Translations under genes and position numbers: made by a program | Shown here: piece after piece, positions 1 through 5,561 of the stretch | How the letters are laid out: every line of letters starts with the position of its first letter | Position numbering within the stretch: position 1 is the stretch's first letter | DNA from: Opitutia bacterium UBA4654 | Lineage (GTDB): Bacteria; Verrucomicrobiota; Verrucomicrobiia; Opitutales; Intestinicryptomonadaceae | DNA length: 9,513 nt | NCBI GenBank assembly: GCA_002405555.1 | Contig: DHMA01000169.1 | Coordinates: 1 to 9,513 of the forward strand | Direction of reading: 5' to 3' | The notes under the pieces: generated by a model | The model's database searches: none | Told to the model about the DNA's origin: nothing | Seen by the model: the letters and a program-made list of their open reading frames with translations, nothing else

Positions 1-833
1 TTCTCGCGCACGTCGCAAACGCATACCGCGGCTTCCGCAACACAGTCATGTACCAGCTCGGAAACCTCTACGACTTCGACCGCTCGAAAAACGCCGTCGC
101 GCCCGAAAAGCTCGACGCAATCGACAAGTGGGCGGTCGCAAAGGCCGTGGCGTTCGCGGAGGAGGCGGACAAGGCGTACGAAGCCTACGAATTCCACAAA
201 GTCTACAAGCTCATCGACAACTTCTGCGGCGTAACGCTCTCGCGCATCTACCACGACATTCTCAAAGACAGGCTCTACACCTGCGCGGCGGATTCGTTCG
301 AGCGCAGGTCGTCGCAGACGGCAATCGACATCGTAAACGACATTCTGCTGAAAGTTGCCGCTCCCATTCTCACGTTCACGGCGGACGAAGCGTTCGACTT
401 CAAGAACGGCGCGGAATTTTCGGAGGAATCAATCCACTTGCAGGATTGGCCGTCCTACGGCGCGGAATACGCCGACAAGGCGACCGCCGCGAAAATCGAC
501 CGCATTCTCTCAATCCGCGACAGGGTCAACGAAGAGCTTGAAAAGCTCCGCAAAGACAAGACAATCGGCAAGAGCCTCGAAGCGGAAGTCGAAATCGCGA
601 TTGACAAATCCTGCGAAGACGCCGCAATTTTGCGCGAATTTGCCGATAAACTGCCGGAGATTTTCATCGTTTCCTCCGTGCGCATCGTCGAGGGAAAATT
701 CGAAAACATGGCGATTCAGGCGCGCAAGGCGGAGGGCGAACGTTGCGTCCGCTGCTGGCGAATCCTGAAAAATCTCGACGAGCACGGAATCTGCCCGCGC
801 TGCAACGAGGCAATCGAATCAACAAACAAATAG
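1..833 (+). CDS. ileS: Isoleucyl-tRNA synthetase, C-terminal part (5' end outside window)
   Basis: This is the last 276 residues of a class I aminoacyl-tRNA synthetase that charges tRNA-Ile with isoleucine in the cytoplasm. The reading frame is open from base 3, so the ATG at 48 is an internal methionine, not the start. The anticodon-binding helical domain is recognisable from the segment ending in GNLYDF and from KDRLYTCAADSFERRSSQTA followed by APILTFTADEAF, all typical of IleS. The C-terminus carries the bacterial IleS zinc-finger signature, CVRCW followed about 14 residues later by CPRC, giving four cysteines as Zn ligands. The catalytic HIGH and KMSKS regions lie upstream of the window. 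The next gene begins 4 bases after the TAG stop, so the two are probably co-transcribed. Identification is firm; only the upstream boundary is unknown. Confidence 0.96.
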   Translation, partial: LAHVANAYRGFRNTVMYQLGNLYDFDRSKNAVAPEKLDAIDKWAVAKAVAFAEEADKAYEAYEFHKVYKLIDNFCGVTLSRIYHDILKDRLYTCAADSFERRSSQTAIDIVNDILLKVAAPILTFTADEAFDFKNGAEFSEESIHLQDWPSYGAEYADKATAAKIDRILSIRDRVNEELEKLRKDKTIGKSLEAEVEIAIDKSCEDAAILREFADKLPEIFIVSSVRIVEGKFENMAIQARKAEGERCVRCWRILKNLDEHGICPRCNEAIESTNK

Positions 834-837
834 CATT

Positions 838-2040
838 ATGAGCAAGAAGACCGCCCCCCAAAAGTCAGCCAAAAAATCCGCAAAGCCGGCGCAGGCAAAA
901 TCCGCGCCGAAGAAGGTTTTGCCGGCAGCCAAAAAGGCGGCGGTCGGCAAAAAAACGCCGCCCGCAAAGAAAGCGGCGGCGGTTTCGGCGGCAAAGAAGG
1001 GCGCAGCCGCGCCCGCAAGGCGCGTGATAGCCTCGGTCAAGCCCGACAAGCTCGCAAAACTGCGCGAGTCGGTAAACGCCAAGGCGCAGCCGAAACGCAT
1101 AGCGCAGGCGGCGCCCTCCGCGCCCAAGCCCGCCGCGCAAAAGAAAACGGAAAACGTGAAAAAAACTTCCAAGAAAACGGCGGAAAAAAAGCCCGCCAAA
1201 ACGGAAAAAACAAAAGCGGCAGCTCCCGTTGCCGAAAAACCCGTCGAAAAGCCGCAAAAGGCGGCTCCCGCTCCGAAAGAGCCTGAACGCCAGTTCGCCG
1301 CGCCGACTTCGAAACGCAAAAACGCGCACCTGCGCCCGTCGCACAACATCTACTTCTCAATCGAAGACCTGAACGCGTATTTCGAAAAGCGCGAAGCCCA
1401 GACGGAACGCGTCCAGAAAGAGAAATCGGCGGCGAAGAAAACCGCGTCTGCGGCGGCGGCAAAGCCCGTCCCCGCGCCCGCAGTTCCCAAAAAACCGCTC
1501 GCGGTTGCGACCATTTTCGACATTCTCGGGCTTAACCCCGTTGTGGCGCAAACCCACGAAAAACTCGACGAGCAGGACGTTCCCCGCAAGTGGAAAAAGT
1601 ACTACAAAATGCTCGTAGACCTCCGCAAACACCATTCGAGCGGCGTGGAACAACGCTCCGAGGAGGTTCTCAAACGCTCCGCAAAGGACGACGCGGGCGA
1701 CCTGTCCTCGTACGGGCAGCACCTCGCCGACGCGGGCAGCGAAAGCTTCGAGCGCGACATGGCGTACAACCTCATATCGAACCAGAAAGAGGTTCTTTCG
1801 GAAATCGAGGAGGCTATCAAGCGCATCAAAAACGGCACTTACGGAATCTGCGAAATCACGGGCAAACCCATTCCCGAATCGCGCCTGATGTCGATTCCCT
1901 ACACGCGCTGCACGAAAGAGGGGCAGGAAATCAAGGAGCGCGAGGCGAAGCGCATTAAGGCAAGCCAGCGTTCCGCGCTCTACGACATGGGAGACGGCTC
2001 GTCGTCCTCCTCATCGCCCGACGAGGAAGCGGGTTCTTAA
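838..2040 (+). CDS. DksA/TraR-family protein with long Lys/Ala/Pro-rich N-terminal extension
   Basis: The protein has 400 residues and two unlike halves. Residues 1 to about 160 are low-complexity and very rich in Lys, Ala and Pro, resembling histone H1-like tails and suggesting nucleic-acid binding. Residues 165-255 contain a short conserved-looking stretch around YFSIEDLNAYFEKRE, then another Ala/Pro linker. Residues 256-385 match the DksA/TraR family: a helical hairpin including DLSSYGQHLADAGSESFERD (289-308), then KNGTYGIC and GKPIPESRLMSIPYTRC. Family members bind RNA polymerase through the secondary channel and alter transcription initiation, often with ppGpp. The four-cysteine zinc site is half lost: C338 and C358 remain, but the partners at 341 and 361 are Thr and Glu. 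The tail is Ser/Asp/Glu-rich. The gene lies between ileS and lspA with gaps of 4 and 12 bases. The ATG at 838 has no clear Shine-Dalgarno site. The family call is good; the regulatory role is inferred. Confidence 0.88.
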   Translation: MSKKTAPQKSAKKSAKPAQAKSAPKKVLPAAKKAAVGKKTPPAKKAAAVSAAKKGAAAPARRVIASVKPDKLAKLRESVNAKAQPKRIAQAAPSAPKPAAQKKTENVKKTSKKTAEKKPAKTEKTKAAAPVAEKPVEKPQKAAPAPKEPERQFAAPTSKRKNAHLRPSHNIYFSIEDLNAYFEKREAQTERVQKEKSAAKKTASAAAAKPVPAPAVPKKPLAVATIFDILGLNPVVAQTHEKLDEQDVPRKWKKYYKMLVDLRKHHSSGVEQRSEEVLKRSAKDDAGDLSSYGQHLADAGSESFERDMAYNLISNQKEVLSEIEEAIKRIKNGTYGICEITGKPIPESRLMSIPYTRCTKEGQEIKEREAKRIKASQRSALYDMGDGSSSSSSPDEEAGS

Positions 2041-2052
2041 ACTTTTTTCGCC

Positions 2053-2586
2053 GTGGAACAAAAATCGGAATACAAGGGCAAAAAGACCCCCTCGGCGGCG
2101 TTTTTCGTCGCGGCGGTTCTCACCGTCGCGCTCGACCAGCTCACGAAATTTGCCGTCGTCAAAAACATACCGTGGTCTTTCGACAACCCGACATACCACT
2201 TCGGCGGCGAAAACAAGCCGATTTCGGTAATCGACAACTTCCTCTACATCGTCCACATCACAAACGAGGGCGCGGCGTGGGGGATTCTGTCGGGGCAGAC
2301 GTACCTGCTTGCGTCGATTGCGGTTCTCGCGCTCGCGGCTGTGTGGCTGTTCCGCAACAGCCTCGGCTTTTCGCGCCTCTGGGGGCGGATTGCGCTGGGG
2401 ATTTTCGTCGGCGGGGTTATCGGAAATTTGATAGACCGAATCAGCTACGGGCACGTCATAGACTTTATCGACGTGCACCTGCCTGTTGTAAACTACCGCT
2501 GGCCAGCGTTCAACGTGGCGGACTGCGGAATTACGGTAGGGGTCGCGATTTACATAATCATGGTGTTCGTCTACGGCGACGATTAG
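2053..2586 (+). CDS. lspA: Lipoprotein signal peptidase (signal peptidase II)
   Basis: This 177-residue inner-membrane aspartyl protease cleaves the signal peptide from prolipoproteins after the lipobox cysteine has been diacylated. Four hydrophobic segments are visible, near residues 14-32, 75-93, 100-123 and 156-174. The family motifs are present: DQLTK in the first membrane segment, NEGAAWGI, GGVIGNLIDRISYGHVIDFI, and FNVADCGITVG. The two catalytic aspartates should be the D of VIDFI and the D of NVAD. The start is a GTG 12 bases after the previous stop. No good Shine-Dalgarno site precedes it, but no other start gives a complete first membrane segment, so translation may depend on coupling to the upstream gene. 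Length is normal for the family. Confidence 0.95.
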   Translation: MEQKSEYKGKKTPSAAFFVAAVLTVALDQLTKFAVVKNIPWSFDNPTYHFGGENKPISVIDNFLYIVHITNEGAAWGILSGQTYLLASIAVLALAAVWLFRNSLGFSRLWGRIALGIFVGGVIGNLIDRISYGHVIDFIDVHLPVVNYRWPAFNVADCGITVGVAIYIIMVFVYGDD

Positions 2587-2778
2587 CGCGAATGCGCCGC
2601 CTGCCGCATTGTTGCAGGCGCGGATTTTGCTTAATATCTCGCTTTGATTTAATTCCCGCGCGCGGGGCGCGTTTTATTCTATTGCCCCACGCCTTCCCCC
2701 GACTTTGTTCGGCGCAAAAAAACGCGGAAGCTTCCATGCGAACTTCCGCGTTTTTGTTTGCCGAATGCGCCGCCTGCG
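2587..2778. other. Convergent intergenic region bounded by a 16-bp direct repeat
   Basis: This gap between lspA (+) and the secreted-protein gene (-) has no credible ORF. The 16-mer CGAATGCGCCGCCTGC occurs identically at 2589-2604, three bases after the lspA stop, and at 2762-2777, immediately before the stop of the opposing gene. A 7-bp hairpin (CGCCTGC at 2598-2604 with GCAGGCG at 2614-2620) follows lspA, with only a weak T tract after it. The strong terminator at 2716-2755 lies within. Confidence 0.6.
2716..2755. terminator. Bidirectional intrinsic terminator between convergent genes
   Basis: A 13-bp perfect inverted repeat is seen: AAAAACGCGGAAG at 2718-2730 and CTTCCGCGTTTTT at 2743-2755, with a 12-base loop. 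The GC-rich core is flanked by an A run on the left and a T run on the right, so it should terminate transcripts from lspA on the + strand and from the secreted-protein gene on the - strand. Confidence 0.88.
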
Positions 2779-3309
2779 TTATTTCAGCATGTTTTCGTTT
2801 GCGGCGTTTTGCATTTCGGTTTTGAGCTTCTTTTCGATTTTGTCGGCAAAAGCTTTCGAAGTGAATTTCTGCCCGAGCAGTTTGCCGTCCTTGCGGTTGT
2901 AGACGTACGCGGCGGCTTCGACCTTTGCGTTTCCCGAAAACCGCTTGATGTCGTCGCCCCAGCCGTACTTTTTGAGCGCAATATTGACCTGCTCCGACTC
3001 GCCGCTTGCGCCCGCCGTGTAGACGAAAGGCTTTGCCATTGTCGCCTTGCCGACGACGGAGTCGCAATTCATTTCGCCGCCCGCAAACGTGAAGAAAATC
3101 ACGAAAACGTCGAGGTTTGTCGTGGACGCAACCGTGAGGGTGAACGTCTTTTGCCGCGAGACGTTTTTCACAAAGTCGTCGCGGTCGCTTGTGAGCTGTC
3201 TGCGGTTTTCGTGGCGCGACACTTTTTGGTCGAGCGTAATGCGCGCGCTCTGCGCCTGCAACGACAACGCCAAGAACGCCGAAAAAAGAATAATTATATA
3301 TTTTTTCAT
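2779..3309 (-). CDS. Small secreted protein of unknown function
   Basis: The 176-residue product starts with a classical signal peptide: two lysines, a hydrophobic core (IIILFSAFLALSL), then a likely signal peptidase I site near LQAQSA. There is no lipobox cysteine, so export to the periplasm or outside is more likely than lipoprotein anchoring. The mature part alternates polar and hydrophobic residues (KTFTLTVASTTNLDVFVIFF), suggesting a beta-rich domain, and ends in a lysine-rich helix. I do not recognise the family. An in-frame ATG 18 codons upstream (3361-3363) is rejected because it would put Arg/Gly-rich residues ahead of the signal peptide. No clear Shine-Dalgarno site precedes the ATG at 3309. 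The tsf terminator lies upstream, so the gene probably has its own promoter in 3310-3539. That it is a gene rests on the signal peptide and the terminator beyond its stop. Confidence 0.75.
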   Translation of the reverse strand: MKKYIIILFSAFLALSLQAQSARITLDQKVSRHENRRQLTSDRDDFVKNVSRQKTFTLTVASTTNLDVFVIFFTFAGGEMNCDSVVGKATMAKPFVYTAGASGESEQVNIALKKYGWGDDIKRFSGNAKVEAAAYVYNRKDGKLLGQKFTSKAFADKIEKKLKTEMQNAANENMLK

Positions 3310-3539
3310 AATAATGTTTTGTTTGTAATAAAATATCCTGCGCCGCCCGCGCCCGCCGCGCAAGCTTTTTTTTTGTTTGCGCGTTCGAAAATGCTTTTTG
3401 CGCGCTTCTTTTTTCGCGCCGCGTTTTTACTCTTCCTTTCTTCGCCGCGCTTGCCGAATTTGCGTTTGCCGAAAGGCGGAATCCGCAACCTGCATTTGCC
3501 GCGCGTCGCGCCGCATGTAGTTGCGCGGCATGCGGGCGC
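3310..3539. other. Intergenic region upstream of the secreted-protein gene
   Basis: I see no supported gene here. On the - strand it contains purine-rich runs, a GC-rich block at 3340-3362 and an AT-rich stretch just before the secreted-protein ATG. A GCC-GAAA-GGC mini-hairpin sits at 3466-3475 (+ strand sense), and an imperfect GC-rich inverted repeat lies around 3507-3539. It should hold the promoter of the secreted-protein gene, but I could not find a convincing -35/-10 pair. Confidence 0.4.
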
Positions 3540-3573
3540 AAAAAAAAACGGCTCGGAGAATCTCCGAACCGTT
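3540..3573 (-). terminator. Intrinsic terminator of the rpsB-tsf operon
   Basis: On the - strand the transcript would read AACGGUUCGGAG, a 3-base loop, then CUCCGAGCCGUU, followed by a run of U (the complement of the A run at 3540-3548). The 12-bp stem has one G-U wobble on this strand, whereas the + strand copy would have a C-A mismatch. The terminator therefore favours the - strand, as expected 23 bases after the tsf stop. Confidence 0.93.
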
Positions 3574-3596
3574 CTTTGTTGATATGAAAAACTCGA

Positions 3597-4187
3597 TTAG
3601 CCGATTTGGTAGCGCGTGAAGCGTTTGACTTCGATTTTTTCGCCGATTGTCGCGATTTTCTGCGTGAGCATGTCGCCGACCGTGAACTTGTCGTCCTTGA
3701 CAAAGGGCTGTTCGAGCAGGCAGATGCCCGCGACGAACTTGTCGATTTTGCCGTCGACAATCTTCTGTTTGATTGCTTCGGGCTTCTTGTCTTCCGCCAG
3801 CTGCGCAAGGGCGATTTCGCGTTCCTTTTCGACGAGGTCGGCGGGAACTTCTTCGCGCTTAATGCAGATGGGCGCTGCCGCCGCGATGTGCATGCAGAGG
3901 TCGCGCACAAAAGACTTGAAGTCTTCGTTCTTTGCCACGAAGTCCGACTCGCACGCAACTTCGATGAGCACGCCCACCTTGTTGTTCGAGTGGATATAGG
4001 CCGCTACCAAGCCCTGCGAAGCGTTTCTGCCGGCTTTCTTTGCCGCCGTCGCAACGCCCTTCTTGCGGAGGATTTCGATAGCTTTTTCTTCGTTGCCTTC
4101 GGCTTCGGCGAGGGCTTTTTTGCAGTCCATCAGACCTGCGCCCGTCGTCGCGCGCAAGTCGCTTACCATCTTTGCGGTGATTTCCAT
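3597..4187 (-). CDS. tsf: Translation elongation factor Ts
   Basis: EF-Ts is the guanine nucleotide exchange factor that releases GDP from EF-Tu during translation. The N-terminal UBA-like domain is clear (SDLRATTGAGLMDCKKALAE, residues 9-28). The EF-Tu contact motif appears as CESDFVAKNEDF, with Ser where many homologues have Thr (TDFV). The C-terminal segment CLLEQPFVKDDKFTVGDML is also characteristic. At 196 residues this is the short EF-Ts form with a single core subdomain, similar in length to the Thermus protein and shorter than the E. coli one of about 283 residues. The gene follows rpsB after 19 bases, the conserved bacterial order. No Shine-Dalgarno site is seen before its ATG, so translational coupling to rpsB is plausible. 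Confidence 0.97.
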   Translation of the reverse strand: MEITAKMVSDLRATTGAGLMDCKKALAEAEGNEEKAIEILRKKGVATAAKKAGRNASQGLVAAYIHSNNKVGVLIEVACESDFVAKNEDFKSFVRDLCMHIAAAAPICIKREEVPADLVEKEREIALAQLAEDKKPEAIKQKIVDGKIDKFVAGICLLEQPFVKDDKFTVGDMLTQKIATIGEKIEVKRFTRYQIG

Positions 4188-4206
4188 ATTGGTAATAAAT
4201 TAGTTG

Positions 4207-4959
4207 TTAAGCTTTGGGTTCTTCCGCTTTCGCTTCGTCCTTCTGGGCTACGACCTGCGGATTTTTTACCTGAACCGTGCGGCGGCTGAGTCCGTTCTGG
4301 ATGGCTTCCACTACGATTTCGGTGATGAGGCGAATGCTCTTTACTGCGTCGTCGTTGGCGGGAATCGGGTAGTCAACGAGCGTCGGGTCGGAGTTTGTAT
4401 CGACGACCGCAACGACCGGAATTCCGAGCTTGCGGCATTCCGCAACTGCGATTTCCTCGTTCTTGATGTCTACGATGAACGCCGCGCCGGGGAGCTTCTT
4501 GATTTCCTTGATGCCTTCGAAGTTGCGGTTCATTCTGTCCATCTCGCGACGGATAGCAGCCGCTTCCTTTGCATAGAGCTTGTCGAGCGCGCCCGAAGCT
4601 TCCATGTCGAGGAACTTCTTGTATTTTTTGAGGCTCGACTGGATTGTTTCGAAGTTTGTGAGCGTGCCGCCGAGCCAGCGGTTTACGCAGAAGGGCATGT
4701 TGCACATTGTGGCGGCTTCGCGGAGGATTTCCTGCGCCTGACGCTTTGTGCCGATGAACATGACGTCCTTGTTCGACGCAACGATTTCTTCGAGGAACGC
4801 GGCGGCTTTTTCGAGCTGCGCGTAGGTTTTTTCGAGGTCGATAATCGAAACGCCGGAGCGGTGGTCGTAGACATAGGGCTTCGATTTCGGGTTCCAGCGG
4901 CGTGTCTGGTGTCCAAAATGCACGCCTGCGTCGAGGAGGTCTTTTACTGTGATATTCAT
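4207..4959 (-). CDS. rpsB: 30S ribosomal protein S2
   Basis: S2 is a late-assembling protein of the 30S subunit. The 250-residue product has the family hallmarks: DLLDAGVHFGHQTRRWNPK near the N-terminus, NRWLGGTLTNF in the middle, and DPTLVDYPIPANDDAVKSI toward the C-terminus, with the usual helical insertion between. The open frame continues 86 codons upstream, but the ATG at 4959 is chosen because the S2 N-terminal motif begins there and GGAG (complement of 4969-4972) lies 9 bases ahead of it. The last residues are a charged Lys/Glu/Ala tail. It is co-transcribed with tsf. Two hairpins in the leader, one ending 4 bases before the Shine-Dalgarno site, suggest autogenous control by S2, as known for rpsB-tsf in enterobacteria; whether the mechanism is shared here is inference. 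Confidence 0.97.
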   Translation of the reverse strand: MNITVKDLLDAGVHFGHQTRRWNPKSKPYVYDHRSGVSIIDLEKTYAQLEKAAAFLEEIVASNKDVMFIGTKRQAQEILREAATMCNMPFCVNRWLGGTLTNFETIQSSLKKYKKFLDMEASGALDKLYAKEAAAIRREMDRMNRNFEGIKEIKKLPGAAFIVDIKNEEIAVAECRKLGIPVVAVVDTNSDPTLVDYPIPANDDAVKSIRLITEIVVEAIQNGLSRRTVQVKNPQVVAQKDEAKAEEPKA

Positions 4960-4975
4960 GATGTTATGCTCCGTA

Positions 4976-5052
4976 TTTGCCTTTCGGCAAACCTGGGATA
5001 TTTCTATTGTTTTGAGGTTGTTTTTATCGAAAGCCGCACCGTGCGATTTTCG
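4976..5052 (-). promoter_or_regulatory. Structured rpsB leader (candidate S2 autoregulatory site)
   Basis: Two hairpins lie in the rpsB leader on the - strand. The proximal one (4976-4991) is UUUGCC-GAAA-GGCAAA, a perfect 6-bp stem with a GNRA tetraloop, ending 3 bases before the GGAG Shine-Dalgarno site (4969-4972). The distal one (5028-5052) is CGAAA and CGCA pairing with UGCG and UUUCG around a 3-base loop, with a symmetrical 2x2 internal loop. This resembles an r-protein-binding leader; ligand and function are inferred. Confidence 0.5.
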
Positions 5053-5370
5053 GAAAAAGTTTGCATGAAACACCAAGCGCGCGTTCGGCGCAAGCAAATT
5101 TTTCACATTTTTCATGGTAATGGGATTCTTACGCGGCGCGGCGTTTGCGCGTCGTTTCTTTTTCCGTCGCCTCGTGTTTTGATTTTTTCCTTCGAAAAAA
5201 ATCCGGCCTATTTGCAAAAAATTCGCCGTTCGCGCTCTTTCGATATTCCGTTTTCTTGTTGCTGTGTGTTTGTATGTCGCTTTTGCGCAGTATTATTTGT
5301 GTCGAATCGGGTTTGCGTGTTTGTTGCGGCAAATCATACCCATTTTTGAAAAGATACCCGTTTTAAAAGT
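5053..5370. other. Gene-free divergent region between rpsB leader and the aroC side
   Basis: About 320 bases contain no credible gene on either strand. The rpsB promoter should be here, reading to the left, but I found no convincing -35/-10 pair. At the right end an imperfect direct repeat with an 18-base period is visible, ATACCCATTTTTGAAAA at 5336-5352 and ATACCCGTTTTAAAA at 5354-5368. It abuts the -35 box of the promoter at 5371 and could be an operator or UP-like element. Confidence 0.45.
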
Positions 5371-5399
5371 TTGGAGGCGGGGGCTGGATATGTTATTAT
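5371..5399 (+). promoter_or_regulatory. Candidate sigma-70 promoter of a short transcript
   Basis: TTGGAG (5371-5376) and TATTAT (5394-5399) are separated by exactly 17 bases, a good match to the housekeeping consensus. The predicted start is near 5406. It is followed about 80 bases later by a terminator, defining a short transcription unit. Confidence 0.5.
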
Positions 5400-5405
5400 C
5401 GTCCC

Positions 5406-5491
5406 CGATTTCGGAACGCCGCAAGGCGGTTTCGGAATTAGAGTAGTAGAGTAGGTTAAAAGGCGTCCTCGCAAGAGGACGTTCTTTTTTT
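5406..5491 (+). ncRNA. Candidate small RNA or aroC leader RNA, about 86 nt
   Basis: The unit runs from the predicted start of the promoter at 5371-5399 to the T tract of the terminator at 5464-5491. It folds into a first hairpin AACGCC-GCAA-GGCG(G)UU (5415-5431, one bulged G), possibly extended by CCGA/UCGG (5405-5408 with 5432-5435). Next comes a purine-rich unpaired linker holding GAGTAG twice (5441-5446, 5449-5454), then the terminator hairpin; both hairpins have GCAA loops. I do not recognise a known RNA family. It could be an independent sRNA, or a premature-termination leader for aroC, 70 bases downstream. No tRNA or known riboswitch core is apparent. Confidence 0.4.
5464..5491 (+). terminator. 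Intrinsic terminator upstream of aroC
   Basis: CGTCCTC (5464-5470), loop GCAA, GAGGACG (5475-5481), then TTC and seven T residues. The 7-bp perfect stem with a GNRA loop and T tract is a textbook intrinsic terminator, 70 bases before the aroC start codon and with no ORF ending just before it. Confidence 0.88.
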
Positions 5492-5523
5492 GTCCAAACG
5501 GCGGGGCGGGGGCGCGAATTGGC

Positions 5524-5555
5524 TTGAAACGCGGGCGGCTTTCGTGTGTTATATA
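5524..5555 (+). promoter_or_regulatory. Candidate aroC promoter giving a near-leaderless mRNA
   Basis: TTGAAA (5524-5529) and TTATAT/TATATA (5549-5555) are spaced by 19-20 bases, slightly long. The predicted transcription start (about 5561-5562) coincides with the aroC ATG at 5562, and no Shine-Dalgarno site is present in the short interval, so the mRNA may be leaderless. Confidence 0.35.
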
Positions 5556-5561
5556 AAACAA

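Noticed and set aside
48..833. ATG at 48 as the start of a small independent gene
   Set aside because: The frame is open to the window edge, and the residues before it (ANAYRGFRNTV) are typical IleS sequence.
3306..3488. 60-codon Arg/Lys-rich frame on the - strand ahead of the secreted-protein gene
   Set aside because: Low-complexity, no Shine-Dalgarno site, overlaps the real start; best explained by purine-rich non-coding DNA.
2558..3958. 466-codon open frame on the - strand
   Set aside because: It runs across the secreted-protein gene, two terminators and the end of tsf in another frame; Arg/Lys/Ser-rich shadow.
4960..5217. N-terminal extension of rpsB by 86 codons
   Set aside because: S2 family members start at the DLLDAGVHFGHQ region; the GGAG site and hairpins before 4959 mark this stretch as leader RNA.
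4204..5349. 381-codon open frame on the + strand
   Set aside because: It is antisense to rpsB and its leader; no family resemblance.
5390..5446. 18-codon leader peptide (MLLSSPISERRKAVSELE) with GGAGG upstream, as an attenuator for aroC
   Set aside because: It has no Phe, Tyr or Trp codons, and the likely -10 box at 5394-5399 lies inside it, so the predicted transcript starts after its ATG.
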